A stretch of 64,000 bases of DNA, taken from contig ML977029.1 of NCBI GenBank assembly GCA_010015675.1, positions 39,954 to 103,953 on the forward strand, written 5' to 3'. Source of the DNA: Byssothecium circinans (lineage: Eukaryota > Ascomycota > Dothideomycetes > Pleosporales > Massarinaceae). A model generated the notes under the pieces. It was given only the letters and a program-made list of their open reading frames with translations, did no database searches and was not told where the DNA came from. Below are positions 48,017 through 60,158 of this stretch, piece by piece. A program made the translations under genes and the position numbers. The number at the start of each line of letters is the position of its first letter. The first letter of the stretch is position 1.

Positions 48017-49261
48017 AGATTGGGGTTCTGGGGTTTTGGGGAGAGGGGAGAGGTTCTTGGTCATCGAGTTCTTTTCATCGGCGTTTAACTGGTGTTTCTG
48101 CGGGCGATCTATTGGGCGATTGGCGGCTTCGGCCTGATATCTCTTTTCAGTTGTGGATCTTTCTGGTTTCTGGTTTTTGGTATGGGGTTTTCCGTCATAT
48201 TCCTCCCATTCTGTCTCTGCCACGATCGGCGGTTACGGTTTAGGTTCATCACTTTCGCGCTGGGTTACTGGGTTACCTAGGTAGCTGGTAGCTGGCAGTG
48301 ACCTCTGTTTCTGTACGACTACGAATAGGATAGGTCAGGGGACTGACTACGTACGGCACGGTACAGCACGGTACGGAATGCATCTTCCTCCCTAGCTTTC
48401 CCGTGCAGAAGTACCCCCCGCCCCCAACTAACTCCAACTCCACACGTCCCTTCGAACGCGATTGTGAATGCCGATAGTGCCGGATTGGAACTTGACGCTA
48501 CGAAAACAAAATCTCGTGGTGGTGGTGAGAAGGGAAGGGAAGCAGTAGCTTTACTTTAGTAAGATCATTAGATTAGTGGTAGTCAGGGCATTGCTGTCTA
48601 TCTATCTCTATATCTCTCTATCTGTTTGGGCCTTTAGCATGGCCAAAATGCAGGGTAAGTGAGATTACGTATAGTGCAGTATCTGCAGGATATTAAGAAA
48701 ATCAGTGTTGGGAATGTAAATTTCCTTCCTACTAGTAATACTCCTGCTTTTCTTTCTTACATGCATATAAAGAGAGAGAGAGGTGTGTGTGTGGGGGGGG
48801 GGCAGTATAAAAGTCTAATGCTAACATTGTATATCGTGTATGGGTGTCTGCACCGACACACGTGAACCTCCCTGGACTATCTAAACATTTATCATCAAGG
48901 GTGCTAAGAGGCTGGTAAAGTCTTTTGCGTAATGACTCTTTGAGAACTTAACCTATGGAATTTTATACAATTGTGAACATCATCATCACATAATGCACCG
49001 TAGGTTGCTCCATATGTCAATGCATAGCTTTAGCCCTAAGTTAGAGTGTTATTTAATCTTTATGCTGTACTAAGCAGGAAAAGTCTTTTTTGGATGCAGG
49101 AGCTCCAGGTAAAAGTGAAAGCACGGGCTGCCGCCAGAAGACTGAAATCCAGCACTGACTTGGTTTTAACTAACAAACCACGAGCCGTAGCTCTGTAGTA
49201 AAGCAAACCCTTCTCTCAAAGGACCTACATAACATCAGCTCTCACTTTGAAATTCTCAACG
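48017..49261. other. Spacer after the phosphodiesterase gene
   Basis: No gene is supported. It contains a CTAT microsatellite near 48595-48622 and a run of G near 48791. Confidence 0.5.
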
Positions 49262-49432
49262 ATGACGCAACTGCTCGCGTTGGTAGCATTGTGCACTGCC
49301 ACTCCTCTAACATACATCATGCGGCCACACCCTGGTATTGGGTTCCTCGACTACCTTCGCAATATCACCAATCGGGAAACACTGCACTGTGTACTTTCAT
49401 GTGCAAAGCCTCATCCGTGCATCCAGCTATAA
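49262..49432 (+). CDS. Candidate small secreted peptide
   Basis: A 56-codon frame opens with a classical signal sequence (MTQLLALVALCTA) and continues with TPLTYIMRPHPGIGFLDY and a Cys-containing tail, HCVLSCAKPHPC. Small secreted Cys proteins of this size are common in plant-associated fungi. A GT at about 49334 and an AG at about 49428 also allow an intron that would link the signal peptide to downstream sequence. It is too short to be sure that it is translated. Confidence 0.3.
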   Translation: MTQLLALVALCTATPLTYIMRPHPGIGFLDYLRNITNRETLHCVLSCAKPHPCIQL

Positions 49433-49543
49433 AGCATTCCTCCGTTGCCCAAACGGCTCCCCACCTGCTCTTCAACGCAACCAGAAGCCTCAACTCCCAT
49501 CCCAAACACCAACACCTATCTACACCCCTGAGCCCTACCCATA

Positions 49544-49912
49544 ATGCCCGAAGCAACCGCCACATTCACAAGCCCCATCGCAGAAGAAATCTACACTAAA
49601 ATCTACACCCCGCAACAGCACACCGAAACCTTAACATACGACCGTCAAACCACCGACAAACTTCACGGATGGATCTACACGCCCGAACCGGACGAGCCTT
49701 TAGAGCAGCCCACCAAGGGGGAATCCAGTGATGATATGGAGGTGAGGATCAAGAGGAACCGGGTCAAGATCGCGCGGAAGACGCTGGCGCTGCGGAGGCG
49801 CGAAGTGGCGAGGTTATTGTGGATGACGTCGGAGGAGATGGCGGGTAGAGCGGTGAATTTGATGGTTAGGGAGTGTGAAATGGGCTCGGAGGAGAGCGTT
49901 GGGAAGGCTTAA
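49544..49912 (+). CDS. Hypothetical small basic protein
   Basis: The frame of 122 codons has a normal composition: an N-terminal part with EEIYTKIYTPQQH and LHGWIYTPEPDEP, then a long charged helix with KIARKTLALRRREVARLLW. No domain is recognised. It follows the candidate secreted peptide by 111 bases and might be part of the same transcript. It is plausible as a gene but unsupported by homology. Confidence 0.4.
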   Translation: MPEATATFTSPIAEEIYTKIYTPQQHTETLTYDRQTTDKLHGWIYTPEPDEPLEQPTKGESSDDMEVRIKRNRVKIARKTLALRRREVARLLWMTSEEMAGRAVNLMVRECEMGSEESVGKA

Positions 49913-51703
49913 GAGGGAGAATTGTAGGTGGATGGGTGCATGGGGAAAGAAAGATGAGGTGGAGTACAAAATGGACAATTAGGTGACGCAGCTTAAGCAA
50001 ACTTTCGTGGCAACTGCCGTCCTTGTATTTTTCGTAGCATGGTGTCTGAATAATCTAACCTGCCTTGATGTCTTCATGGATGAGACTTTCTTTGGTTTGA
50101 TGTGGACGTGCGCCACTGATTTGACTGGAACCTTCTCCTGTCTTAAAAACTCTGTGAACTCAGAGTGTTTGCTCTCACGTGTCAGAAAGAAATGTGTTTC
50201 TGGAAGTGACTCACATCTGTAGACTTTAGATTTATAGCACCCACGATCAATCAGCTTTTCATTGTTTTTACACATCGCCTTCTTCCTCCGCAATCCAGAA
50301 TCGAGCGACGAGTAGCCCCTTATGCGCAAGCCGTCTTCACATCAAGACCCCATTGAAACCATGATGTACTATCTCTCTACATCATCAACGCAAACGCAAC
50401 AAAACCCCAACCTCAAACCTTCACAAAATGATACTCAACGCCCTCAAACCCCGCAATCACCACGAAGTCCCAACATCCGCCGCCATTCTTCTCAAGCACA
50501 CATGAACTCCCCGTAAATCCTAACCGCCTTTCAACCCCCAGACCAACTCTACCAGGGCCTGTAATTCCCGGGATCTCTCCCCCTGCAAGCCCCCCTCCAA
50601 GACCTCGCACACTGATAACCCGGCGCAGTCCCCTTGCCCGTGGATTCGGCGCCCCGAAATCTTCACCTGACGGACTAACAGTAACTCCCACTACACCGTC
50701 CCACCTCCCCAACAGAAGCACTCTCCGCTCTCAATCCCGCTTCCTCCAAATTCGGATCTGCAAAACTCCGCGCGACCAAGCATCCCAATCACAAGCCCAG
50801 AATCGCAAAAGACAAAGCGATTCTAAAACCCCTACTTGAAGTGCCCGGCCGTCGACGAACTAGAAGGGCGAGAAGCTAAAGGGCGTGCGGAAGGTAGATT
50901 GACGTCAGCGAGGAGGAAGGGGAGGGCTGGAAGAGTGTTCAAGGTGAAAGGGAGTTCGAGGGGTCGGATTGTTAGGAAGTTGAAGGGGTGAAGAAGATGG
51001 TTAGGGAAGGGACGCTGGAGGTTGTGGCGGAGAGGAATGAGAGGTTGAGGGAGTCGATTGAGGCGGTGGAAGAGGAGGTAAAAGGGGAGGAGGAAGAGAA
51101 TGATGAGGATGAGCTGGGTTTTTTAGGTAGTGTAGATATGATGAAGGGGGTGGAAGTGGGCCTGGTAAGAGGGCATTTGGGTGATCGTGAGATAGGTAGT
51201 GTATTGCGAGCGTGTAATGATTGTTTGTTATGGAAGAAAATTCTTTTAAAACCTATGCCGGATTTTGAAACACTGCTTTCTGGCGGATTTCTAGGGCTGT
51301 AGTGAAAGTGATTCCGGCAAACAACAACTGTACACGAACGCCGTTGTCTCATCTATCGATTGAGGTCCTTACCGGCCACGTCGCCGGACCTTTTACTTTG
51401 CTTATGCTAGATGTCCAGGAGGGCGTTCCAAAGGTTAGCAGGGTATAGGAGTTTTCTCGAGTTGATAGAATGACCTGTCCTGCCTTTGAGCAGATTCTCC
51501 CGGTGATCTACTGGGTGAATTCTGCACTGTACGTTAGTTGACGATCTGTCGCGATTCGTTCCGCGGGCCGTTGTCTTGCATGTCAAGAACCGCACCATCA
51601 CGAAGGCTGGCTTTCAGCATCTTATCTCTCGCGGGTCGTTCAGCTTCGGGTGTAAAAGCCTAGTGGAAAGCGCACGGAACAATATAAGCTTCAACAACTT
51701 CTC
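49913..51703. other. Spacer with coding-like fragments in several frames
   Basis: Between about 50330 and 51302 Pro/Ser/Arg-rich and then Glu-rich peptides appear in turn in different plus-strand frames. The last is a 104-codon frame at 50988-51302 with a coiled-coil-like ERNERLRESIEAVEEEV. They could be one gene broken by frameshifts or a gene with unrecognised introns. I cannot build a consistent model. Confidence 0.35.
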
Positions 51704-51846
51704 TTTTAGCAAAGGCAGGACGTACTGTGTGTGGTGTGAAGAGGAAGAACTATAAAAGTTCGCGAGTTTATATACACACCCCTATCATCTCGTCTACGAT
51801 ATATACCACCCCTGCCCTTCACAAACAACGATAATGATTATCAACA
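51704..51846. repeat. Solitary copy of the array promoter module and centre
   Basis: Minus strand: TATATAAA at 51774-51767, GTTCTTCCTCTTCACACC, GCTAAAA at 51710-51704. Plus strand: GATATATACC at 51799-51808, CCCTTCACAAAC, then the centre CGATAATGATTATCAACATC at 51830-51849. The same elements, in the same order, make up the array at 20.7-25.1 kb. Confidence 0.5.
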
Positions 51847-53109
51847 TCACTGCGGCGGCGGATTCAAATCCAAACCCTCAACACTCAACCTAAAACTGTC
51901 CAACCGCCCATAACTCCCCGCAACGTCCAAATCCAGCCGCCCTCTCTCACAATCTTCAAAGTCTACTTCAGCAACAAGCAGCTCGTCTTCCTTTTCCCAC
52001 AGCGGACCTGCAAGGACTTCGCCAAAGGGGGAGATGATGCATGAGCCACCACGGGAAACGAACTCTGAATTGGCAGAGGAAGGCGATGAGGACGTTTGAA
52101 CCTGTGAAAGGGGCGAGGTTTTAGTAATGGGGTTTGTAGTCGCAGTAGTAGTCGGGACGTGATCGTCTTCAATAGCAGAGGTGTCATCACCATTAAGCAA
52201 TCCCGCCTTTTCCTCAGCAATAGGCCAGCAAATCTCATGTTTCTCCTCGGTAACCGTAATCGTACTCCTCCTCCTCGCCCTCTGCGGACCCTGCTCCTTC
52301 ACCCCACTACCCTGCCCCTTCTCTCCCCCCTCAACCCCAGTAATCCACCCGGGCAGATGCCCCCTCCTCACACACTGATTCGCACTAACAACCACACACC
52401 TCCCCTCAATCCCCACCGTCCTCATCAACCCCGCCCACGCATCCCTCGCATCCGCCGTCGGCGCAAACCACAAATTCACATTCTGGCTATACAAACTCTG
52501 CCGCAACAAGGGCATGTAGTTTTCCCAGCAAATCGCAGCCGCCATACATAACTTCACGCCCCTGATCTCCGTCGTCACTGCCCGGAGCGTCGATGCACTT
52601 CCCTGGCCCCAAATCACCCGTTCTGACCCCGTAGGCATGACTTTTCTCCTCTTGCCCAAGATGCCGAGCTGAGGACACACGTACACGACGCCGCAGTACA
52701 ACGTGCCCCCGCAGCGCTCGACGAGCCCCGTGACGACGAAGACGCCGCTTTCGCGCGCGATGCGTTCGAGTTCTTCGCGCGTGCCGTCGCCGCGGTATGT
52801 TTTGCCTCGGGGGAGTTCGAGTCGGCGTTCTATCCACGCTGCGCCTGCGCCCGCTGGAGTGTCGCCTAGGTCGACGGCGGAGTGGAAGTACGAGAGGAAT
52901 TGTTCGCGGCCTTTGGCGGTGCGGCCGCCGACTGCGCTGCCGAAGTCGCAGGTTCGCGGGTAGCCGCCGAGATAGGCTTCCGGGAAGAGGATTATGTCGA
53001 TGTTCTGTTTCGCGGCTTGTTTTGTGGTGCGCTCGAGGGCGCGGAGGGTTTCGGAGGTGGTGGAGAGGGTGCGGCTTTGTGCCGAGGCGATTTTGAGCTT
53101 CGGGGGCAT
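51847..53109 (-). CDS. Nitrilase (carbon-nitrogen hydrolase)
   Basis: A single uninterrupted frame of 420 residues. The catalytic triad is visible as Glu44 in [11 protein letters not shown], Lys156 in [18 protein letters not shown] and Cys194 in [12 protein letters not shown]. The Tyr/Arg after Glu44 and the WENYMP context fit aliphatic/aryl or cyanide-type nitrilases more than amidases. These turn organic nitriles into acids and ammonia. About 85 residues of Ser/Thr/Pro-rich, disordered sequence (roughly 260-345) sit between the catalytic core and the final beta strands and make the protein longer than the usual 310-360. The stop codon touches the centre motif of the solitary array-like repeat. 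Confidence 0.92.
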   Translation of the reverse strand: MPPKLKIASAQSRTLSTTSETLRALERTTKQAAKQNIDIILFPEAYLGGYPRTCDFGSAVGGRTAKGREQFLSYFHSAVDLGDTPAGAGAAWIERRLELPRGKTYRGDGTREELERIARESGVFVVTGLVERCGGTLYCGVVYVCPQLGILGKRRKVMPTGSERVIWGQGSASTLRAVTTEIRGVKLCMAAAICWENYMPLLRQSLYSQNVNLWFAPTADARDAWAGLMRTVGIEGRCVVVSANQCVRRGHLPGWITGVEGGEKGQGSGVKEQGPQRARRRSTITVTEEKHEICWPIAEEKAGLLNGDDTSAIEDDHVPTTTATTNPITKTSPLSQVQTSSSPSSANSEFVSRGGSCIISPFGEVLAGPLWEKEDELLVAEVDFEDCERGRLDLDVAGSYGRLDSFRLSVEGLDLNPPPQ

Positions 53110-54101
53110 TGTGGAGGTTGTTTGTTAGCGGTATTGGAGTTCGATGGATATGGTGGTGATCAATATGGGTTGTCTGGGTTAATTGGGTTGATGTTGAAGT
53201 TGGTGAAGCTATGATGGTGGATAATCGGCTCAGCCTTTACGCTTCAGAGCGGGGTGATGATGGATTGCGGGGAAGCTTTGGAGAAAGCGAAGCGCGGAGA
53301 TGTCCCGCAGATATATCGGCGTCGTGAGGATTGACTCTAAGAATTTGAAAAGGAGTGTGTTCATCTCAGTTCTAACCTTGTTGAAGTTCGTTCACGTTTC
53401 GAAGTGCTTGGGCGAGGATTTAATGCTGAAAGTGAGAAGTTCTGTATAGCATTCTGCAGCAGCAATATCCAACGCCACAAACATACGCTCCCAGGCGGAG
53501 CAGATTGCTGTACAGTTTGACACATCTTTGCGATGTTGATCCCACAATCTTCTCGGTTATCTGGGAGAACAATGCTCATCCTGGGAGGCAGTGAAGCACA
53601 CTCGCGGAAGGAAGGATAAACTCGGGAAATAAGCTAAGAAACCTCGCATCACCACTGGAACTCAGCAATTAGAGGGAGTGTAAGGGATTGAATCACCTTC
53701 GGATGGGTTTTGCGGAGTATAGTTATTGGCCGATTTCTCGAGATTTTGCTGGTGTGATGAGCACTGTCAACGACGCGTTCAAGCAACGACGTCACATCCA
53801 CTAGAGTCAGCCTCGAATGCTCCAAAGCGCTCAGCCCTCCGATTTGCCGTCCTCCACCAACCTCTATAGAAGGTAAGCAATATATACCGTCGGCGGGATT
53901 AGGCTGTAGATGACAAGTTCGAGACTGCGCCACCACCAGTCCTCCACACCAGCGACTCCAGTGTCCACCGTGCCCCATCCCGAACACGAGCAATGTAGAT
54001 ACTTGAGCAGCCGAACACCCCCCAGGAAGAGCAAATCATTGCCCAAGCTCGATGCTACGCGCCCGGATTGAGCAAGCGTAGAATCAACATCGAAAACCAA
54101 C
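53110..54101. promoter_or_regulatory. Divergent intergenic region, nitrilase and hypothetical gene
   Basis: The two start codons face apart across 992 bases. No further gene and no clear core-promoter motif are seen. Confidence 0.4.
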
Positions 54102-54734
54102 ATGTCCGCCGACAGGAAAGAATACATCGACATAACAGCGCAAGACGATCCGCAAAACACCAGCACGCCTTTGAGCAAAGCAGAAGAAGCTGCGGTAGAA
54201 CATGGCTCTGGACCGTCCGAAGAGGAAGAGTGAGCATTCCGAGCTGTATCACTAGTTAGTGTATCGGCCCAGCTAATAACTTCACCGAACAGCACTCCGC
54301 CCCCCTCCTACAGCGCCCCTGACCCATCAAGCACCACACCACCTCAAAGCCCCACTCCGGAAGAAGATGTTCGCGCCTCCATACAATTACTACGAGACGG
54401 CGATCCCCAAGAAACCATCCATGTACCCATGATCCACAGCGTAGAGACTCGGAACTACAAAAAACTGCTGTCGAAGGATCGGAAGACGGTGACGCGGACG
54501 GTGATGGTGAGGAAAATGCCACGAGAGCACTATCTGAAGCATTATGCCAAGGATCCGGAGGGAAATTACGTCGGGACGGGAAAGCCGGCTGCGGATGCGG
54601 GACTGGTTTTTGTGCCGTCGAAGAGCACGCCGGAAGATATTTTGGAGCAGGTGCGAAAGGTTGCGTTTGGGAAGATGCATGATCCGGGTGACTTTGGTGC
54701 TGGAGCGGGTATGGCGGGGGGTTCCGGTGGCTAG
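54102..54734 (+). CDS. Conserved hypothetical protein
   Basis: Exons 54102-54229 and 54293-54734 join to 189 residues. The intron has a CTAATAAC branch and ends CGAACAG. The N-terminal half is acidic and Pro/Ser-rich. The C-terminal half has a conserved look: HVPMIHSVETRNYKKLLS, then VTRTVMVRKMPREHYLKHYA and FVPSKSTPEDILEQVRKVAF, ending in a Gly tail. There is no signal peptide or membrane segment. I do not recognise a named domain. It converges with the next gene, with only 113 bases between the stops. Confidence 0.75.
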
Positions 54735-54847
54735 GTCATGGACTTTGGGTCGTTGGTGTTTCTGTGGATCTTGTTAATAGTCATAAGGTTTTGCCTTCTG
54801 GTGAGAGGAAGGGATGGATATTCCTCGTCATGGTTGTATGGCTTTGT

Positions 54848-56320
54848 TCATTGTCTCTCTGCCTGACTTTCGGTGTCCCTCCCGCGACTCATAGCCCTCT
54901 CGCACGTGGTCCGGCTCCCCCAGCGCTGTGAATGCCCCTTTGAAGATGGCACTGATAGCGGCAGGACCGTAAGATTCCGCAGACTCGAATTGCTTGCCTG
55001 ACTTCTCCAGTCTTCTCGATCCTCAATCACAACGTCCATGCCCCTTCTGACTTGTATGCGATCCAAAGGCACGGCCTGCGCATCCCATCTGCTGTTCTTC
55101 AAGTTCGACGCACCGAATGTATGCGACGAGTTTCCGCGGCTCGTCTTTCCATGTGCAGTGCCGTTCTGGCTGGAGCTGGATTGCGTTGGTCTAGTTGATC
55201 CGAACGTGGTGCTCTTGAAGTAGCGGCGGAAGAAGGGCTTGAGCGCAGGTGCGGATGCGCAGACAACGCCGAGATCTGCCTCAATGACTGTCCAGATCCA
55301 ACCGTAGTAGGAGTACCATGAGATATCGTATGTGCCATAATAGACGTATACCGCATAGTAAGTCCGCATGACCCCACATATAGACGTCCTAAACAGAGTC
55401 AGCGAGTCAGCGAGTCATCTTCGCATGCCGTTGCTTTATGTGTCAGGTCTGAACTCACAAAATTCCCATCCCAAATAGCGCAATAAGAGCAAGCTTCTGT
55501 CGCTTCGGAATCTGCAGGTTCCAGACAAGTAAGGCGGGTAAAGCGCAGATGAAGAAGTCCTGCACTGTGCTGATGACGACTGCTGAGATGATGATCGCAC
55601 CCTCATTGTGACAGTTTACCTTGTTATGTTTTCGCCAGGAAGCATCGAACAAACGCCAATAACCCTCAACAGGGTTACACATGGTGATAAGAGCAATACT
55701 GAACGCAACGAAGTAGGCGATGACGAAGCCCATGGATGCCCAGATGCAATATACGAAAGTGCGACTGATGGTTCGGCTCGTGATACGCTTGTAGAAGCAG
55801 AGAATGGATATCTTTGTCAGGCAGGTCGCCGCCAAATAAGTCATTTCGATAGCGATGATGGCCTAGGCAGTATAAGTATATATCACAGAATGCTGAGCTT
55901 AAACTTACCCGGCGTGAGGTTACATTGGTATGTTTGGTTTGATCCCAGACATGCCACTGAAGCCCGTATATCCTTATCGCTGCACGTATTTAATATTGTC
56001 GAACTCGAAGTGTTGGAATACCTACCTAGAACTGTGGATATCGTAGTCCCAACGAGTGGAAGTATAGCACAAGCCACGATCCAATCGTCGACTCCCACGT
56101 TCTTAGTAATGGTATATCGCGCCCACATTCTTGTCGTAAAGACCGTAATACTAATGGCTAAGAATGCGATGCAAATAATCGCCCCCGACCAGTCGTGCGT
56201 CTCAGGGTTCACGTAGTTCGGTTGCGGCCATGATTCAATAACTTCGGGAGGTGGACGGATACCTCCATCGCGAAGAAGAAGTATATCAGCACTCTTCAGA
56301 ACGTCCCTGTAAGGAGCCAT
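54848..56320 (-). CDS. PTH11-like integral membrane protein (fungal rhodopsin-type domain)
   Basis: Exons 56320-56026, 55979-55909, 55862-55459 and 55388-54848 join to 436 residues. The 7-TM pattern begins with AIICIAFLAISITVFTTRMW and VGVDDWIVACAI. Then come IRIYGLQWHVWD, the signature TYLAATCLTKISILCFYKRI, a helix with DFFICALPALLVWNLQ, and WTVIEADLGVVCASAPALKP before a Ser/Arg-rich cytosolic tail of about 130 residues. Spliced junctions restore the expected family motif IYGLQWHVWD, which supports the choice of acceptor at 55980. Proteins of this family sit in the plasma membrane; a few act in surface sensing, most are orphans. Confidence 0.87.
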
Positions 56321-57963
56321 TTGTGTTGTGTCTGCGTAGTAAAGATGCCGTGCCAAACCCTCGAGAAAAGCACTTACGTGAAGGGTGGTGTGACAAAGGT
56401 AACAGACAATACAGCACAATTGCTCGGACCAACAACTGCCCTCGTTTGCAGTCACCACCCAGCCCCTTGGGCGTGTAAAAACCTCTCACTTCATCCCCCG
56501 TCTCAGGACCAAGGATGTGAATTTTTGGAATTCCTGTGACGATCGATCAGGTGGAGATCTTCTGGCAACGGAAATTATCCTGCTGTTTTATAGCTGGCTG
56601 TGATGCACAAATCGACGTTGTTTGCTCGAGGGCCGAAAGTGTTGGATACCGGCTGCAGCTGGCCTTTTGACAAACCCAATGTCGGCTAATTCTTTCGGCA
56701 TGGTAGAAAATAGACCGACAAACGTAAAAATCCGATTCTAGTCTATGGTTCCTACTCTGTATGCAGCTATCAAACGAGCGGTGGGGCTGAGTCGGTCGCA
56801 CTGATAGCACGGGAGTGTTTGGTGTGACAGGGATGACGTGCCGTGATGACAATGTAAACGCCTACCAAATGATGCAGGAAGTCAGAACAGCAAGAGTGTG
56901 TATAACCCACTTTCTGGCCTTTAAAGGAACCAGCTGATGAGAAATACCTCTTGCAAAGATGGACCCGAGATTGGCAGCGCGAGTGAGGTGTCGGTATCGT
57001 GATGGTGAAGGATGGATGTTGGGATTTCGGAAGCGGAAGGGAGATCTGTCATGCACAGACCATTTCCCAAAAAGATGGCGGGACAGGTCGATCCCTTAAC
57101 TAATCACCTTTTCCCCACACAGAACGCAAATGTTTTCAACAACGGATATGAATAACTCCATCGATCAGAGCATGAGGCTTGATTCATTGATCCCAGATGT
57201 CTCCTCTTCTCGTGCACCGCTCACACCCCACACGAAGCGGACTGCCGCATTGGCTCCTCGTCCGCGAACCCTTTGAGACCACTTCAACTAGCGGCATTTT
57301 ATCGACTTCTTCCTTCCACTGCTGAATGAGCTCGGTGCTAATCGCAGAATCATATATCCAAGTCAAGTCAGGAAGTGGTTGCAAGCTTTTCGCTGGACTA
57401 ACACAAACGTAGGTACAACACCAAGCCAAACGTGCTGCAACATCTTGACAACACAATCATCGGAAAGTATGACCAGTACATTGACACTAGAGCATAGTCA
57501 AATGAAAACCCCGGGCGAAGTAGATGAAAGGGAAGAGCGGTCATTTTATCTGGAATGCGACGATTGGCCATTAGAGAAGTAAAATTACAAGATCTATGCG
57601 CATCGCTTCCATTTACTTGCTCGGATGTAGACCTTGTTCTGATCTCTAAATATCATTGTGCTCTGACTCCGCGTATCTCGAGGGCACGGCCTCGGCTGAG
57701 GAACATTATGGCCAACATTATGGCCACACAATGGGCATGAGAGTATGCAAAAGGGCAAAAGGTCCGAGAATGGACAGGGAATTTACACTTCGTCAAGAGT
57801 GTGGATGATTGAGAGAACCTAGTATGTGTTCTCTTTGAGGTTCCCTATACAACATCAGAGAAAAGCCTACGAAAATGAGAGGTAAGCATCAGCAGGCCTA
57901 CGGTTGTCTGCAGAATGAGCATTGATATGCATGCTTGGTTTCCAACACTTTGATACCCAACTA
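56321..57963. other. Spacer without a supported gene
   Basis: Several short frames occur on both strands without family character. It includes the upstream region of the membrane-protein gene. Confidence 0.45.
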
Positions 57964-58566
57964 CTAGAGCTTCATTCCCGAGAAGACATTCGCTGCACCC
58001 TTGACATCTTTCTTCGGATCGATGACCATATCTTCCAAGGTATTCCCAACATCCTCGACATCGAGACCCTCCCGGACTTCCAATCTATTGAACACAATCT
58101 CTACTTGATTCAACGTTACCGGTCCACACCTCATAGCCTGCGCCTCGTGCTTCGTCCGAGGCCAATTCCGCAAGTACTGAACTAAGCCATTCTTACCATT
58201 GACTCCACCCTCGCGACACCGGTAGCCCATATTGCGCTTCTTATTCTCCATCTCTTCGTCTACGAGAGCATTTATCATGTTTGTCGACAGCGTGGTATCA
58301 GTAAGATGGGCATCGTCTTCATCGGAGATACGGAGGCCGATCTCGACATCGCGGATTGTACAAGCGCGGCAGATGAAAGGTGTGCCAGTATTTCCAAAGG
58401 GTCGCAGACAGTTAGGTGCGCACTGCTCCGGCTCGGGAGTCTCAACTAAGTGGTCGCAAATGAGTTGGTGCCGCTTACTGAGAGGGCTGCACGGATTGTA
58501 GCGTGTGGCTGTTTCCCGGTAGTTGTCTATAGGATACTTCTCCCTCACGTCGAGAGAGAACGACAT
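57964..58566 (-). CDS. Hypothetical protein with a Cys-rich N-terminal part
   Basis: An intronless frame of 200 residues starts MSFSLDVREKYPID. A minus-strand TATATAAG near 58675 is well placed as its core promoter. The region of about residues 25-70 holds six Cys and two His (NPCSPLSKRHQLICDHL, EQCAPNCL, FICRACTIRD) in spacings that could bind metal or form disulphides. The rest is charged and probably helical, ending GAANVFSGMKL. There is no signal peptide. I do not recognise the family. Confidence 0.65.
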   Translation of the reverse strand: MSFSLDVREKYPIDNYRETATRYNPCSPLSKRHQLICDHLVETPEPEQCAPNCLRPFGNTGTPFICRACTIRDVEIGLRISDEDDAHLTDTTLSTNMINALVDEEMENKKRNMGYRCREGGVNGKNGLVQYLRNWPRTKHEAQAMRCGPVTLNQVEIVFNRLEVREGLDVEDVGNTLEDMVIDPKKDVKGAANVFSGMKL

Positions 58567-60066
58567 TTTATATTGTCGGTGGGTGCGTTTGGGCTATGGG
58601 GGTTCGAGTTATGAGAAGAGTGTGTGTTGCTGGTGTAGTGATGTGGCGCGGACGAGATGTACCACATGGTACTTATATAGAGAGTCGGACTGCATTGAAG
58701 TGACTCTGGCGCCGACTTCATTTATTTTCTACAATGTAGGTAGGAAGAAAAGGGTCACGCATTGTGCATGCACCTCCTCTCCCGACCGCGTAAAAGATAT
58801 CGAGAGGTCTCATTGTACTATTTGAACAATAGCAATGCTATAAGATTAATAGCGCAGAGGACGCTTCTCAGACACACTCGATGGCACCGATTCAGACTGG
58901 TACGCTACATGACGCTAGACCGCCCACACTCATCCAACCCTTCTGCCACTGAACGCACAGTCATTCCATGTTCATGGACGAGCAACATAGCGATGATTTT
59001 CCGTTAATTCAGATAACAGGGTTACTACAGACGATCTTATCCATTACATAGCTGAAGTAGAAAATCTCTACTGCAACGTGCGGGACATAGCGCCTCATCA
59101 TCAGCTCCTCAACATAGTTCGCGGTTCCCAGTACAAGGATAAACTTTATCCAAACATTCAATGATGCATCCAAAGGTACCTATCAAGAAGGACGCTAGAA
59201 AAGGTTAAGATTGTACGTCGGACTGGAAGTTGCCGGATGATGTGAAGTGAAGGAACGATTGGTTAAACGGGTCTGTATGATCTACCTTTTCGATGGAATG
59301 GAAAGTGGGCCAGATCGTTTTCTTTCATAGGATTACATAGCGGTGGAAATTCCCTTCCTTGGAGTTTTTGGTCGACCTTTCGTGTTTAGGATGAGTAACC
59401 TTGGTCCGGGGAAACCCTCTTCGGGTTTAGCGCGGTCCCTCGCTCATCCATATCGGGCATCGCGCCTCGCCCCGCTTTCGACGTCTCTAAAATGCCCGCC
59501 CTCCCGTCTCTAGGCTTCCGCCTCATCTCTTTCCTCATAACGATATTAGATTAGCTTAGACGCTTCCATAGTATTTAGAGGCAATACGAGCAAAGGTTCA
59601 AAAGCTGAGAAGGAGCTGATGATACCCTGAATGGTTTACCGCACACCATTGAGCCATATAGTCCGGCAATCCAAGCCGACGCTCGGAAGCTCGTAGTAAA
59701 TGGTCACGTTATTCATGAGTGCTTAAGACGGAGCCATTCTTCGTGCCGTGAATGCTCATGATTCTGGCCACAACCCCGGCCCGGCCGTATAAGCGTATTC
59801 ATGTACTCAGCCCGCCCATAAGCCAGTTACGCCGATGCAACCAAACTTTTAAAAGCTTCAGCTGGTACCTGCTTTGGGCTTTCAATAATACTCAGCTTGA
59901 CAAGGACCTTCCTAAAGTCGGATAGACTAGATCTGGAAACCTGAAAGAAATCATGAATGAACACATATTACGTGCAGATACGGTAGACTATCACACCACT
60001 TTCTTATGTGCTTAACCTTGAAAAGTTTCCCACAGGTTCGTTAGCGGAATAATCTCGCGCTGCAAT
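58567..60066. other. Spacer, possibly with degenerate repetitive sequence
   Basis: No gene is visible. The base composition changes several times, which may reflect old insertions. Confidence 0.4.
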
Positions 60067-60158
60067 ATTCACATTTGTGGTTGAATTTAGCTTGTCACAG
60101 ACGCTTTCTAACATTCACAAATGTGGTTGAAATTAGCCTGTCACATAAGCTTTCTGAA
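60067..60158. repeat. 46-bp tandem duplication
   Basis: Two adjacent copies, 60067-60112 and 60113-60158, share ATTCACA, TGTGGTTGAA, TTAGC, TGTCACA and GCTTTCT with a few differences. The duplication lies about 430 bases before the lectin start. Confidence 0.6.
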
